Source: Veillonella sp.
GTDB lineage: Bacteria; Bacillota_C; Negativicutes; Veillonellales; Veillonellaceae
NCBI GenBank assembly: GCA_018367495.1
Contig: JAGZGB010000052.1
Span: forward strand, 1-12,413
Direction: 5' to 3'
Length of the DNA stretch: 12,413 bases
A model generated the notes under the pieces. The model saw only the letters and a list, made by a program, of their open reading frames with translations. It made no database searches and was not told where the DNA came from. This document shows, piece after piece, positions 7,578 through 12,413 of this stretch; the first letter of the stretch is position 1; each line of letters starts with the position of its first letter. A program made the translations under genes and the position numbers.

Positions 7578-8838
7578 CGTTAGCCCCCATCAATACAGTA
7601 ACACCTTCAATTTCACAGCGTTTCAAAGCGCGAAGCAATAATTCATCACTTAACAAATCGGAATATACACCCAATCGCTTAAACTCAGGCCGTTCTGCCA
7701 AAATTTGACGTACCGTCTGCATCGCATTGCCATCAACCATATCGTCATAGGCACGCAAATAATCACCTACCACATCAGATAACAATCTACGCTCTGCTAA
7801 ATTAATGCTAGGCCGTGTATTGGAAATAATGCTATAAGGCATAACGAATATAGACTTGCTCTTCTCTTCGCTTTGGGACTCTTGTAGCCATAACTTACGC
7901 ACACCTTCTTGTGTACATAATCGATGCAATGGACCTGTACCTACGAGAACAATAGAAAGCAAAATATTTTTCTTATGTTGTTTACGCATATTCTCTTTTT
8001 TATGACGTAAAATTTCTAAGAATTCTGCTTCAGTTTTCATGCCTGCAATATCAATTTTGATTTCTTCAAAACGAATAGCACTAGTCTCAACAAAACGAGG
8101 TTCACAATGACCATTATGAGATACAGAAACAAGATAGCATCCCTTAGGGCCTATTTCTTTGCGGTGCAAACCTTGTGGATTGCCAGCATATACAACGAGA
8201 GGTTCTTCACTAATGACTTGAGATTTATGAATATGTCCCAACGCCCAATAATCCATAGCCGCCTCTGCAAGATCGGTTAAACTGCATGGACCTGTTACAT
8301 TATGGTTTTCGGAGCCCACACTAGAGCCAACTGTACCATGCATAACAGCCAGAGAAAACTCATCTCGCTCAAAGGCACGATATTGGCGTGCATAATTATC
8401 GCCTTCATTACCACGACCACAGCTAATGCCATAAACACCACCAATTTCTATGTTGTTAACAATCAATGGAAAACGTTGTACTTGTTCGCTAGAGAATACA
8501 TGCACATTGTCAGGCATCTGTAATTGAGCCTTCCAACTTTCAGCAGGGTCATGATTACCTTGCACCATATAAACTGCAATGCGATGCTCCGCCAAGCGAT
8601 ACATGGCGCGCACAAAGCGCACCTGTGCCTCTAGATTATGGTCTTCGCTATTATAAATATCACCAGCTATGACAACAGCACGAACATGCTCATCAATAGC
8701 AGTATCAATAATTGTATCAAAGGCTACATAGGTAGCTTCGCTCACGGCACGATCAACGGCGCGGCTAATACCTGTAGCATATTGGAAGGGTGCCCCTAAA
8801 TGCAGGTCACCACAGTGTATGAATCGAAATGGCTGCAT
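7567..8838 (-). CDS. yhaO: YhaO-like metallophosphoesterase, SbcD/Mre11-related nuclease subunit
   Basis: The 423-residue protein has the full calcineurin-like metallophosphoesterase motif series: Asp11 and His13 in GDLHLG, Asp60 in VIAGDIY, Asn95 and His96 in QGNHDP, His167 in VMHGT, and His202 and His204 in GHIH. These bind two metal ions, typically Mn2+, for phosphodiester cleavage. The remaining C-terminal part, about 200 residues, resembles the SbcD/YhaO capping and partner-binding region. The ATG at 8838 lies behind a strong AAGGAGGG site. It is the first gene of the yhaO-yhaN unit and overlaps yhaN by 11 bases. By analogy with SbcCD it would process DNA ends under control of the ATPase, but the substrate of YhaO itself is not established. 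No yhaM is seen here, although Bacillus has it next door. Confidence 0.88.
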   Translation of the reverse strand: MQPFRFIHCGDLHLGAPFQYATGISRAVDRAVSEATYVAFDTIIDTAIDEHVRAVVIAGDIYNSEDHNLEAQVRFVRAMYRLAEHRIAVYMVQGNHDPAESWKAQLQMPDNVHVFSSEQVQRFPLIVNNIEIGGVYGISCGRGNEGDNYARQYRAFERDEFSLAVMHGTVGSSVGSENHNVTGPCSLTDLAEAAMDYWALGHIHKSQVISEEPLVVYAGNPQGLHRKEIGPKGCYLVSVSHNGHCEPRFVETSAIRFEEIKIDIAGMKTEAEFLEILRHKKENMRKQHKKNILLSIVLVGTGPLHRLCTQEGVRKLWLQESQSEEKSKSIFVMPYSIISNTRPSINLAERRLLSDVVGDYLRAYDDMVDGNAMQTVRQILAERPEFKRLGVYSDLLSDELLLRALKRCEIEGVTVLMGANDEH

Positions 8839-8844
8839 CTATAT

Positions 8845-8904
8845 CCCTCCTTGTATTAGTACTTTTATTATAGTTATATATAGTAATTACAATATTTTAT
8901 TATA
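8845..8904 (-). promoter_or_regulatory. yhaO leader: ribosome binding site and candidate -10 elements
   Basis: On the minus strand AAGGAGGG (8852-8845) lies seven bases before the ATG. Two TATAAT hexamers occur upstream, at 8904-8899 and 8872-8867; neither has a good -35 at normal spacing, so the choice between them is open. The region is divergent from the bioB promoter and very AT-rich. Confidence 0.4.
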
Positions 8905-8948
8905 CTACAAAACCATAAAGTTGACTTAAAAATAAGTATCAATTAATT

Positions 8949-8979
8949 TTGTTAACCAACTAATACATTAAGTTGACAA
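8949..8979 (+). promoter_or_regulatory. BirA-type operator, upstream site
   Basis: TTGTTAACC (8949-8957) and AGTTGACAA (8971-8979) form an inverted pair close to the known BirA half-site pattern TTGTTAACC...GGTTAACAA. The spacer is 13 bases, shorter than the 16 of the E. coli bio operator. The right half overlaps the bioB -35 element, a position suited to repression by biotinyl-AMP-bound BirA. Confidence 0.7.
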
Positions 8980-9001
8980 TTTATACATCAGCGTTTACAA
9001 T
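8973..9001 (+). promoter_or_regulatory. bioB promoter
   Basis: A perfect TTGACA -35 (8973-8978), a 17-bp spacer and TACAAT -10 (8996-9001) predict a transcript start near 9008 and a leader of about 45 bases. Both hexamers are embedded in BirA-like half-sites (AGTTGACAA and CGTTTACAA), so repressor and RNA polymerase should exclude one another. Confidence 0.8.
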
Positions 9002-9005
9002 CAAA

Positions 9006-9039
9006 TTGTCAATATATTATCTGTTTATTAAGTTAACAA
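9006..9039 (+). promoter_or_regulatory. BirA-type operator, downstream site
   Basis: TTGTCAATA (9006-9014) and AGTTAACAA (9031-9039) form a second inverted pair, with the 16-base spacing known for the E. coli bio operator. It begins at the predicted transcript start and ends three bases before the AGGAGG (9042-9047) of bioB. The left half is the weaker one. A further lone half-site, CGTTTACAA, lies at 8992-9000. Confidence 0.6.
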
Positions 9040-9052
9040 TTAGGAGGCTAGT

Positions 9053-10081
9053 ATGGCTTTACCTGCAGATCAACAACCATCCCAAGTGGGAACATACGAA
9101 AAAATTATTACTATAGCCAACCGAATTATGCATGGTGGTGAAATTACGAAAGAGGAAGCAATTGAGCTAATTCACACTTCTGATGATGATACGATGATTT
9201 TACTTGCTATGGCAGACAAAATTCGTCAGCATTTCAATGATAGTACAGTAGATATATGTGCCATTGTAAATGCACGATCTGGCAAATGTCCTGAAAACTG
9301 TAAATTCTGTGCTCAATCTGCACACCACGATACAGGCGTTCAAGAATATCCATTCATGGATGATGAAAGCATTCTTGATGCAGCTCGCAAAGCTAAAGAA
9401 GCAGGTGCTATTCGCTTTTCTATCGTAACGAGTGGTCGTAATACTAACAACCCAAACGAATTTAATCAAATTATTCACGTATTGGATCGCATCAAAAATG
9501 AAACAGGCCTTGAAATTTGCTGTTCTCTTGGCTTGTTAACTTATGAACAAGCCCTTAAATTGAAAGAAGTTGGTGTAACTCGATACCACTCTAATATTGA
9601 AACAGCACCTAGTCACTTCTCAGATATTTGTACAACCCATTCCTACGAAGATAAAATGTCTACTATCGACAATGCTCAAAAAGCCGGCATTCGTGTTTGC
9701 TCTGGTGGTATTATCGGTCTAAACGAAACATTAGAACAACGTGTAGAAATGGCATTCGAACTTAAACGCTTACATATTGACTCTGTACCAATCAATATTT
9801 TGAATCCTGTTAAAGGTACACCATTTGAAAACAATAAAGCATTACGTCCATTAGATATTTTACGTACCTTCGCTGTATTCCGTTTCATCTTGCCAAATGC
9901 ATTGATTCGTACAGCTGGTGGCCGTGAAGTAAATCTTCGAGACTTACAAGCGTATGCATTAAAAGGTGGTCTTAACGGTATCATGGTTGGTGGCTACTTA
10001 ACAACTGGTGGTCGTTCTCCACAAGATGATCTTCAAATGATTCAAGACTTGGAATTAGAACGCAACGCTGCCCAAGTTTAA
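9053..10081 (+). CDS. bioB: Biotin synthase
   Basis: This radical SAM enzyme inserts sulfur into dethiobiotin to make biotin. The 342 residues carry the SAM-cluster motif CPENCKFC (Cys79, Cys83, Cys86). Auxiliary-cluster ligand positions Cys156 (in ICCSLG), Cys216 (in VCSGGI) and Arg286 (in IRTAGGRE) are kept, but the position of E. coli Cys97 is Ser123 (in RFSIVTSGR), and an extra Cys157 sits beside Cys156. The family GTP stretch and the GGYLTTGG end are intact. This may be the anaerobe-specific type of BioB with a different auxiliary cluster. The ATG follows AGGAGG by five bases. It stands alone: no other bio gene lies in the window. Promoter and two BirA-type sites lie upstream, and a strong terminator downstream. 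Confidence 0.95.
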   Translation: MALPADQQPSQVGTYEKIITIANRIMHGGEITKEEAIELIHTSDDDTMILLAMADKIRQHFNDSTVDICAIVNARSGKCPENCKFCAQSAHHDTGVQEYPFMDDESILDAARKAKEAGAIRFSIVTSGRNTNNPNEFNQIIHVLDRIKNETGLEICCSLGLLTYEQALKLKEVGVTRYHSNIETAPSHFSDICTTHSYEDKMSTIDNAQKAGIRVCSGGIIGLNETLEQRVEMAFELKRLHIDSVPINILNPVKGTPFENNKALRPLDILRTFAVFRFILPNALIRTAGGREVNLRDLQAYALKGGLNGIMVGGYLTTGGRSPQDDLQMIQDLELERNAAQV

Positions 10082-10088
10082 ATTTCTG

Positions 10089-10122
10089 TATATACCACTC
10101 TCTTTTGAGAGTGTCGTATATA
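10089..10122 (+). other. Stable hairpin directly after the bioB stop
   Basis: TATATAC (10089-10095) pairs with GTATATA (10116-10122), and CACTCTC (10096-10102) with GAGAGTG (10107-10113); the loop is TTTT and there is a 2-base bulge. It begins seven bases past the stop codon. No T-run follows on either strand, so it is not a classical terminator; it may protect the 3' end of the bioB message. Confidence 0.6.
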
Positions 10123-10162
10123 AATAACACTCCTAAAATTTATAAATTTTTACACATATAAA

Positions 10163-10201
10163 AAAAGAACCATCTAGTTTGCTGTGCTAGATGGTTCTTT
10201 T
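10163..10201. terminator. Bidirectional terminator between bioB and the convergent small gene
   Basis: A perfect 15-bp stem (10163-10177 with 10187-10201) has A-runs on one side and T-runs on the other and a 9-base loop. It overlaps the stop codon (10202-10200) of the minus-strand gene by two bases and serves both genes. Confidence 0.93.
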
Positions 10202-10562
10202 AATGCCATAACAAATTATAAATGGCTTGACCGTTTGTATTACCTTCAATCGGTTCAGGATTTTCTGAATACTCTACATTTTCATATGGTGTACCGTCCG
10301 CCATGTATGCATCAACCTTTAATGTTTCCATGGTGCGATTATATCTACTTATATATACTTTATATCGCAATTCGTCGCCACCCAGTTCATTGACTCGCAG
10401 CCACAAAAGTGCATCATAATCACTTTTCTGAACACTGTCGTTATCAATAAATAATTGGTTCCCTGACGCATCTGGTCCAACATAGTACCAATCCGTTGCG
10501 TTAGCAGTCCCCCCTATACTGAGTAGCCACAAAAGAGATAATATGGTTAATATTTTTCTCAT
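10200..10562 (-). CDS. Small secreted protein, 120 aa, possibly similar to surface-adhesin protein E
   Basis: The function is not recognised with certainty. A clear Sec signal peptide is present: positively charged MRK, a hydrophobic core at 4-18, and a likely cleavage after TANA at residue 22. The mature part of about 98 residues has no cysteine, so it is not a lipoprotein and has no disulfides. Its beginning (DWYYVG, then IDNDSV, then LLWLRV) recalls the short domain of surface-adhesin protein E in diderms, a W-Y-D-spaced beta-rich fold; this is a weak match made by eye. It would be periplasmic or exposed on the surface. The ATG at 10562 follows AGGAG by seven bases. The gene is monocistronic, with its own promoter at 10655-10684 and a terminator that overlaps the stop codon. 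Confidence 0.85.
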   Translation of the reverse strand: MRKILTILSLLWLLSIGGTANATDWYYVGPDASGNQLFIDNDSVQKSDYDALLWLRVNELGGDELRYKVYISRYNRTMETLKVDAYMADGTPYENVEYSENPEPIEGNTNGQAIYNLLWH

Positions 10563-10654
10563 ATGACTGCTCCTCTCATGCTCTAGAGCTGTATACTTTA
10601 TAAAAATCTAATAGCTATTAAACCTTTATAAAATATACAACTTTTCCTTTATAT

Positions 10655-10684
10655 ATAATACCAAAATTGTCATATATTTATCAA
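10655..10684 (-). promoter_or_regulatory. Promoter of the small secreted protein gene
   Basis: On the minus strand TTGATA (10684-10679), an 18-bp spacer and TATTAT (10660-10655) preceded by TGG form an extended -10 promoter. The leader would be about 85 bases and contains a GCTCTAGAGC palindrome shortly before the AGGAG site. Confidence 0.6.
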
Positions 10685-10685
10685 C

Positions 10686-10705
10686 AATAATTAAACTTAA
10701 TTATT
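10686..10705. promoter_or_regulatory. AT-rich palindrome next to the -35 of the small secreted protein gene
   Basis: AATAATTAA (10686-10694) and TTAATTATT (10697-10705) are a perfect 9-bp inverted repeat with a 2-base centre, one base upstream of the -35 element. It could be an activator or repressor site. Because the stretch is only A and T in its arms, chance is a real alternative. Confidence 0.3.
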
Positions 10706-10755
10706 ATCTTTTTTAGAATTTCAAGAAATTAAAAGAAATTTATTAAAAAATTTCA

Positions 10756-10794
10756 TTTTCAGCTCATTTATTACTCTTATAATGACAATGTCAT
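10756..10794 (+). promoter_or_regulatory. Rightward promoter with a palindrome at the transcript start
   Basis: TTTTCA (10756-10761), a 16-bp spacer and a perfect TATAAT (10778-10783) predict a start near 10789-10791. The 13-bp palindrome ATGACA-A-TGTCAT (10782-10794) covers the start point, as expected for a repressor site. The regulator is unknown. Confidence 0.45.
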
Positions 10795-10958
10795 ATGATA
10801 AATAGAGGTAACAATTCCCTGGTTACCATACGTGTATTTATCTCCCGACAAGTATTACTAACCCCAAACCTACTACTTGTTTAAATACATGGTTCATTTG
10901 ATATTAATACTAACACTCCCCTTACATGAAAAAAGGACTCCATTTGGAGTCCTTTTTT
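10790..10958 (+). ncRNA. Candidate small RNA with two mutually exclusive hairpins and an intrinsic terminator
   Basis: From the putative start near 10790 to the terminator at 10958 the RNA would be about 170 bases. Hairpin A pairs 10797-10804 with 10835-10842 (GATAAATA/TATTTATC) and 10807-10812 with 10822-10827 (GGTAAC/GTTACC). Hairpin B pairs 10826-10829 with 10889-10892 (CCAT/ATGG), 10834-10840 with 10882-10888 (GTATTTA/TAAATAC) and 10848-10854 with 10874-10880 (ACAAGTA/TACTTGT). They share bases, so only one can form at a time. No known RNA family is recognised. The next gene, tetR, is convergent, so this is not a leader of a downstream gene. A 29-codon frame at 10795-10884 lacks a ribosome binding site. 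The sequence could also be a decayed gene. Confidence 0.4.
10929..10958. terminator. Perfect bidirectional terminator after tetR
   Basis: A-run plus GGACTCCA (10929-10942) pairs perfectly with TGGAGTCC plus T-run (10945-10958); in practice the loop is a few bases wider than the 2-base centre. It ends tetR transcription, about 50 bases past its stop, and would also end the rightward transcript starting near 10790. Confidence 0.93.
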
Positions 10959-11005
10959 CGTTGTCCAAAAACTTCATGGAATACTAACATAAGAGAGCGT
11001 GAATA

Positions 11006-11605
11006 CTATTTACTTTGTAAACCACGATAAACGAGTTTAAAAATAACTTTCTGAGCTTCTAACCACTCATCACTCTGAGACCACTTATATTGTTTATTAA
11101 CAGCATATAGACCATGTACTAAAAATACAAAAACAGATACCCCAACATCAAACGAAACTCCAAGCGATTCTGCCATAACGAGTCCTTGTCGATCTTTTTC
11201 ACGTCCTATAATACGTTGTAATACATATTCTGAAATTTGTTCATCTAAAAATAAAGGTAAATACTTTTTATGTCGTATAATACGCTGACATAAAGGCAAC
11301 CTATCAAAAATAGAATCGTATGCTTCTCTCAACGAAACAGAATTAGAAGCAGCTGATAAGGTATTAGCTATAGTTTGTAAATTGTTGTTATCTACCATTC
11401 CTGGCTTTGAATAAGCGATTGCATCATCCACTAAATCATCAATAATTTCCATGATATTACTATAGTGTAAATAAAAAGTAGAACGAGTTATACCCGAAGC
11501 TTTACACAACGATGTTACTGTTACAGACTCAAAAGAATTGTTTGCTAAACAACTAAGCAAGCCTTCTTTTAACAACATACGTGTCATTTCTTTTCGAGTT
11601 ATCAT
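11006..11605 (-). CDS. TetR-family transcriptional repressor
   Basis: This 199-residue regulator has a typical N-terminal helix-turn-helix at about 28-50 (VTVTSLCKASGITRSTFYLHYS, with the TFYLHY signature), followed by a helical ligand-binding domain with no recognisable ligand signature. The ATG at 11605 is chosen because GGAGG lies 4 bases upstream; the longer frame from 11635 would run through that site and through the operator. It is divergent from the hydrolase gene at 11767, and a 27-bp palindrome lies 13 bases before its start, on its own -10 region. The usual reading is that it represses itself and the hydrolase until a small molecule binds. The inducer cannot be deduced. It ends before a strong terminator. 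Confidence 0.9.
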   Translation of the reverse strand: MITRKEMTRMLLKEGLLSCLANNSFESVTVTSLCKASGITRSTFYLHYSNIMEIIDDLVDDAIAYSKPGMVDNNNLQTIANTLSAASNSVSLREAYDSIFDRLPLCQRIIRHKKYLPLFLDEQISEYVLQRIIGREKDRQGLVMAESLGVSFDVGVSVFVFLVHGLYAVNKQYKWSQSDEWLEAQKVIFKLVYRGLQSK

Positions 11606-11617
11606 ATAACCTCCAAT

Positions 11618-11644
11618 ATAGACACATTTATACAATGTGTCTAT
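11618..11644. promoter_or_regulatory. TetR-type palindromic operator between tetR and the hydrolase gene
   Basis: ATAGACACATT (11618-11628) and AATGTGTCTAT (11634-11644) form a perfect 11-bp inverted repeat around TATAC. On the minus strand it contains a TATAAA -10 for tetR (11632-11627); on the + strand it covers the -35 region of the hydrolase promoter. Position and symmetry make it the likely binding site of the adjacent TetR protein. Confidence 0.85.
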
Positions 11645-11657
11645 TAATAAACATAAT
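11629..11657 (+). promoter_or_regulatory. Candidate promoter of the hydrolase gene
   Basis: TATACA (11629-11634), a 17-bp spacer and CATAAT (11652-11657) would start transcription near 11664 and leave a leader of about 100 bases. The -35 lies within the palindromic operator. The hexamers are only fair matches; a TATAAC at 11679-11684 is an alternative -10. Confidence 0.35.
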
Positions 11658-11730
11658 GTTAATTATTGTTGAGACTAGTATAACAAAACAAGGTACACTA
11701 GTTCTAGAGATTACAAATAATAATCTATTC

Positions 11731-11754
11731 AATTAAATCGACAATAATTTAATT
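11731..11754 (+). repeat. 8-8-8 inverted repeat just upstream of the hydrolase ribosome binding site
   Basis: AATTAAAT (11731-11738) and ATTTAATT (11747-11754) flank an 8-base spacer. It ends at the AAGGAG site (11755-11760). In RNA it would form a weak hairpin next to the ribosome binding site; in DNA it could be a second operator. All-AT arms make chance possible. Confidence 0.35.
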
Positions 11755-11766
11755 AAGGAGATAACT

Positions 11767-12413
11767 ATGACACAATATACTCACATTCGCAATGCTACAG
11801 GAAAATTAACAATAAAAAATACAACATTCCTTATTGATCCATTTTTAGCACCAAAAGATGCTTATCCTGGTTTTGAAGGAACATTTAACTATCACCAAAG
11901 AATGCCTATAGTTGATTTACCTCTATCAATGGACCAACTATTAAGCGATGTAGACGCAGTAGTTGTTACACATACCCATCTTGATCATTGGGACGATAGC
12001 GCAGTTCAAGCTATTCCAAAATCACTTCCTATTTTTGTACAAAATACAGCGGACAAAGAACTGATTACATCACAAGGGTTTAATGATGTACGCATCATTT
12101 TTGAAAGTCTAGAGTTTAATGATATCACATTGAGAAAAACAGGTGGCTCTCACGGCACAATAGAAATGTATGCAAACCCTAATCTAGCAGCATTAGCCGG
12201 TGATGCAATGGGCGTAATTTTCGAAACATTAAATGAACCAACTGTGTACCTTGTAGGCGATACAGTTTGGACAAGTGATGTAGAGAAGGCTCTCCTGCGC
12301 TTCGACCCTAAAGTTATTATTATGAACACTGGATATGCTCAAGTTTTAGGCTTTGAAGATAGTATTATTATGGGTACAAAAGATATTGGCCGCATGGTGG
12401 TACGCAAACCAGA
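11767..12413 (+). CDS. Metallo-beta-lactamase-fold hydrolase (UlaG-like), C terminus cut by the window edge
   Basis: The 215 visible residues belong to the metallo-beta-lactamase superfamily: an N-terminal strand region with LIDPFLAP, the HxHxDH metal motif in THTHLDHWD (His69, His71, Asp73, His74), a further His129 in GGSHG, and the bridging Asp165 in LVGDTVW. It lacks a signal peptide and so is cytoplasmic. Proteins of this shape are often annotated as Zn-dependent hydrolases of the UlaG (ascorbate-6-phosphate lactonase) type, but the substrate cannot be read from the sequence and no ascorbate genes are nearby. The ATG follows AAGGAG by six bases. No stop occurs before the edge. It is divergent from the TetR gene and is probably its regulatory target, which suggests a role in dealing with the TetR inducer. 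Confidence 0.88.
   Translation, partial: MTQYTHIRNATGKLTIKNTTFLIDPFLAPKDAYPGFEGTFNYHQRMPIVDLPLSMDQLLSDVDAVVVTHTHLDHWDDSAVQAIPKSLPIFVQNTADKELITSQGFNDVRIIFESLEFNDITLRKTGGSHGTIEMYANPNLAALAGDAMGVIFETLNEPTVYLVGDTVWTSDVEKALLRFDPKVIIMNTGYAQVLGFEDSIIMGTKDIGRMVVRKP

Larger units (their letters stand above)
10563..11005. other. 443-base intergenic stretch with regulatory sites and a candidate small RNA
   Basis: The left half (10563-10775) holds the leader and promoter of the small secreted protein gene and very AT-rich sequence with a palindrome at 10686-10705 and the doubled element GAAATT near 10723-10740. The right half (10756-10958) holds a rightward promoter-like sequence, two alternative hairpins and a strong terminator. 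Short open frames exist on both strands (for example 29 codons at 10795-10884 on +), but none has a ribosome binding site. Confidence 0.7.

Noticed and set aside
9676..9984. 102-codon open frame on the minus strand inside bioB
   Set aside because: It is antisense to conserved bioB codons and has no homology or start signals; other frames inside bioB, yhaO and hemY are rejected for the same reason.
10800..10905. Short minus-strand frames resembling a signal peptide and a broken small gene
   Set aside because: A 19-codon hydrophobic frame and a neighbouring frame could be joined only by a frameshift, and no ribosome binding site or relative is recognised; the region is better explained by RNA hairpins.
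10929..10958. Inverted repeat considered as the end of a mobile element
   Set aside because: It has the A-run, GC stem and T-run of an intrinsic terminator, no matching copy elsewhere in the window and no target duplication.
11606..11635. Longer start for the TetR protein
   Set aside because: The 10 extra codons run through the operator and the GGAGG site; the ATG at 11605 has proper spacing.

Overview
The window looks like a chromosomal segment from a Veillonella-like bacterium (Negativicutes, diderm Firmicutes). This is inferred from the moderately AT-rich DNA with strong AGGAGG-type ribosome binding sites, heme and YhaO/YhaN proteins close to Bacillus-type families, and a BirA-type control region in front of a biotin synthase. 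No rRNA, tRNA, CRISPR array, transposase or prophage gene is visible.

Left part (1-4694), mostly leftward: the last four steps of the coproporphyrin-dependent heme pathway. hemE, hemH and hemY form a tightly coupled leftward cluster (4-base gap, then a GTGA overlap). hemE has a TTG start behind a good ribosome binding site, and a perfect 8-8-8 inverted repeat lies on its putative promoter. A long hairpin separates this cluster from hemQ (chdC), which has its own -10 element. Together the four enzymes take uroporphyrinogen III to coproporphyrinogen III (HemE), oxidise it (HemY/CgoX), insert iron (HemH/CpfC) and decarboxylate coproheme to heme b (HemQ/ChdC). At the extreme left a near-consensus promoter reads out of the window.

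Middle part (4695-8838), leftward: a YhaO/YhaN pair, a SbcD/SbcC-like metallophosphoesterase and a large coiled-coil ATPase with two membrane helices in the middle. It starts about 60-70 bases from its promoter and may read on into hemE, because no terminator is visible in the 131 bases between them.

Right part (8839-12413): rightward bioB, with a consensus promoter embedded in several BirA-type half-sites and ended by a strong bidirectional terminator. Convergent to it is a small secreted protein gene. Then follows a 443-base intergenic stretch that holds a rightward promoter-like sequence, two mutually exclusive RNA hairpins and a perfect terminator, together a candidate small RNA. Last come a leftward TetR-family regulator and a rightward metallo-beta-lactamase-fold hydrolase (cut by the window edge), divergent around an almost ideal 27-bp palindromic operator.

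No wholly new multi-gene system is evident. The points most worth a second look are the candidate two-state RNA at 10790-10958, the TetR/hydrolase pair with its operator, the cluster-ligand change in BioB, the distal-residue change in HemQ and the insertion in HemY.
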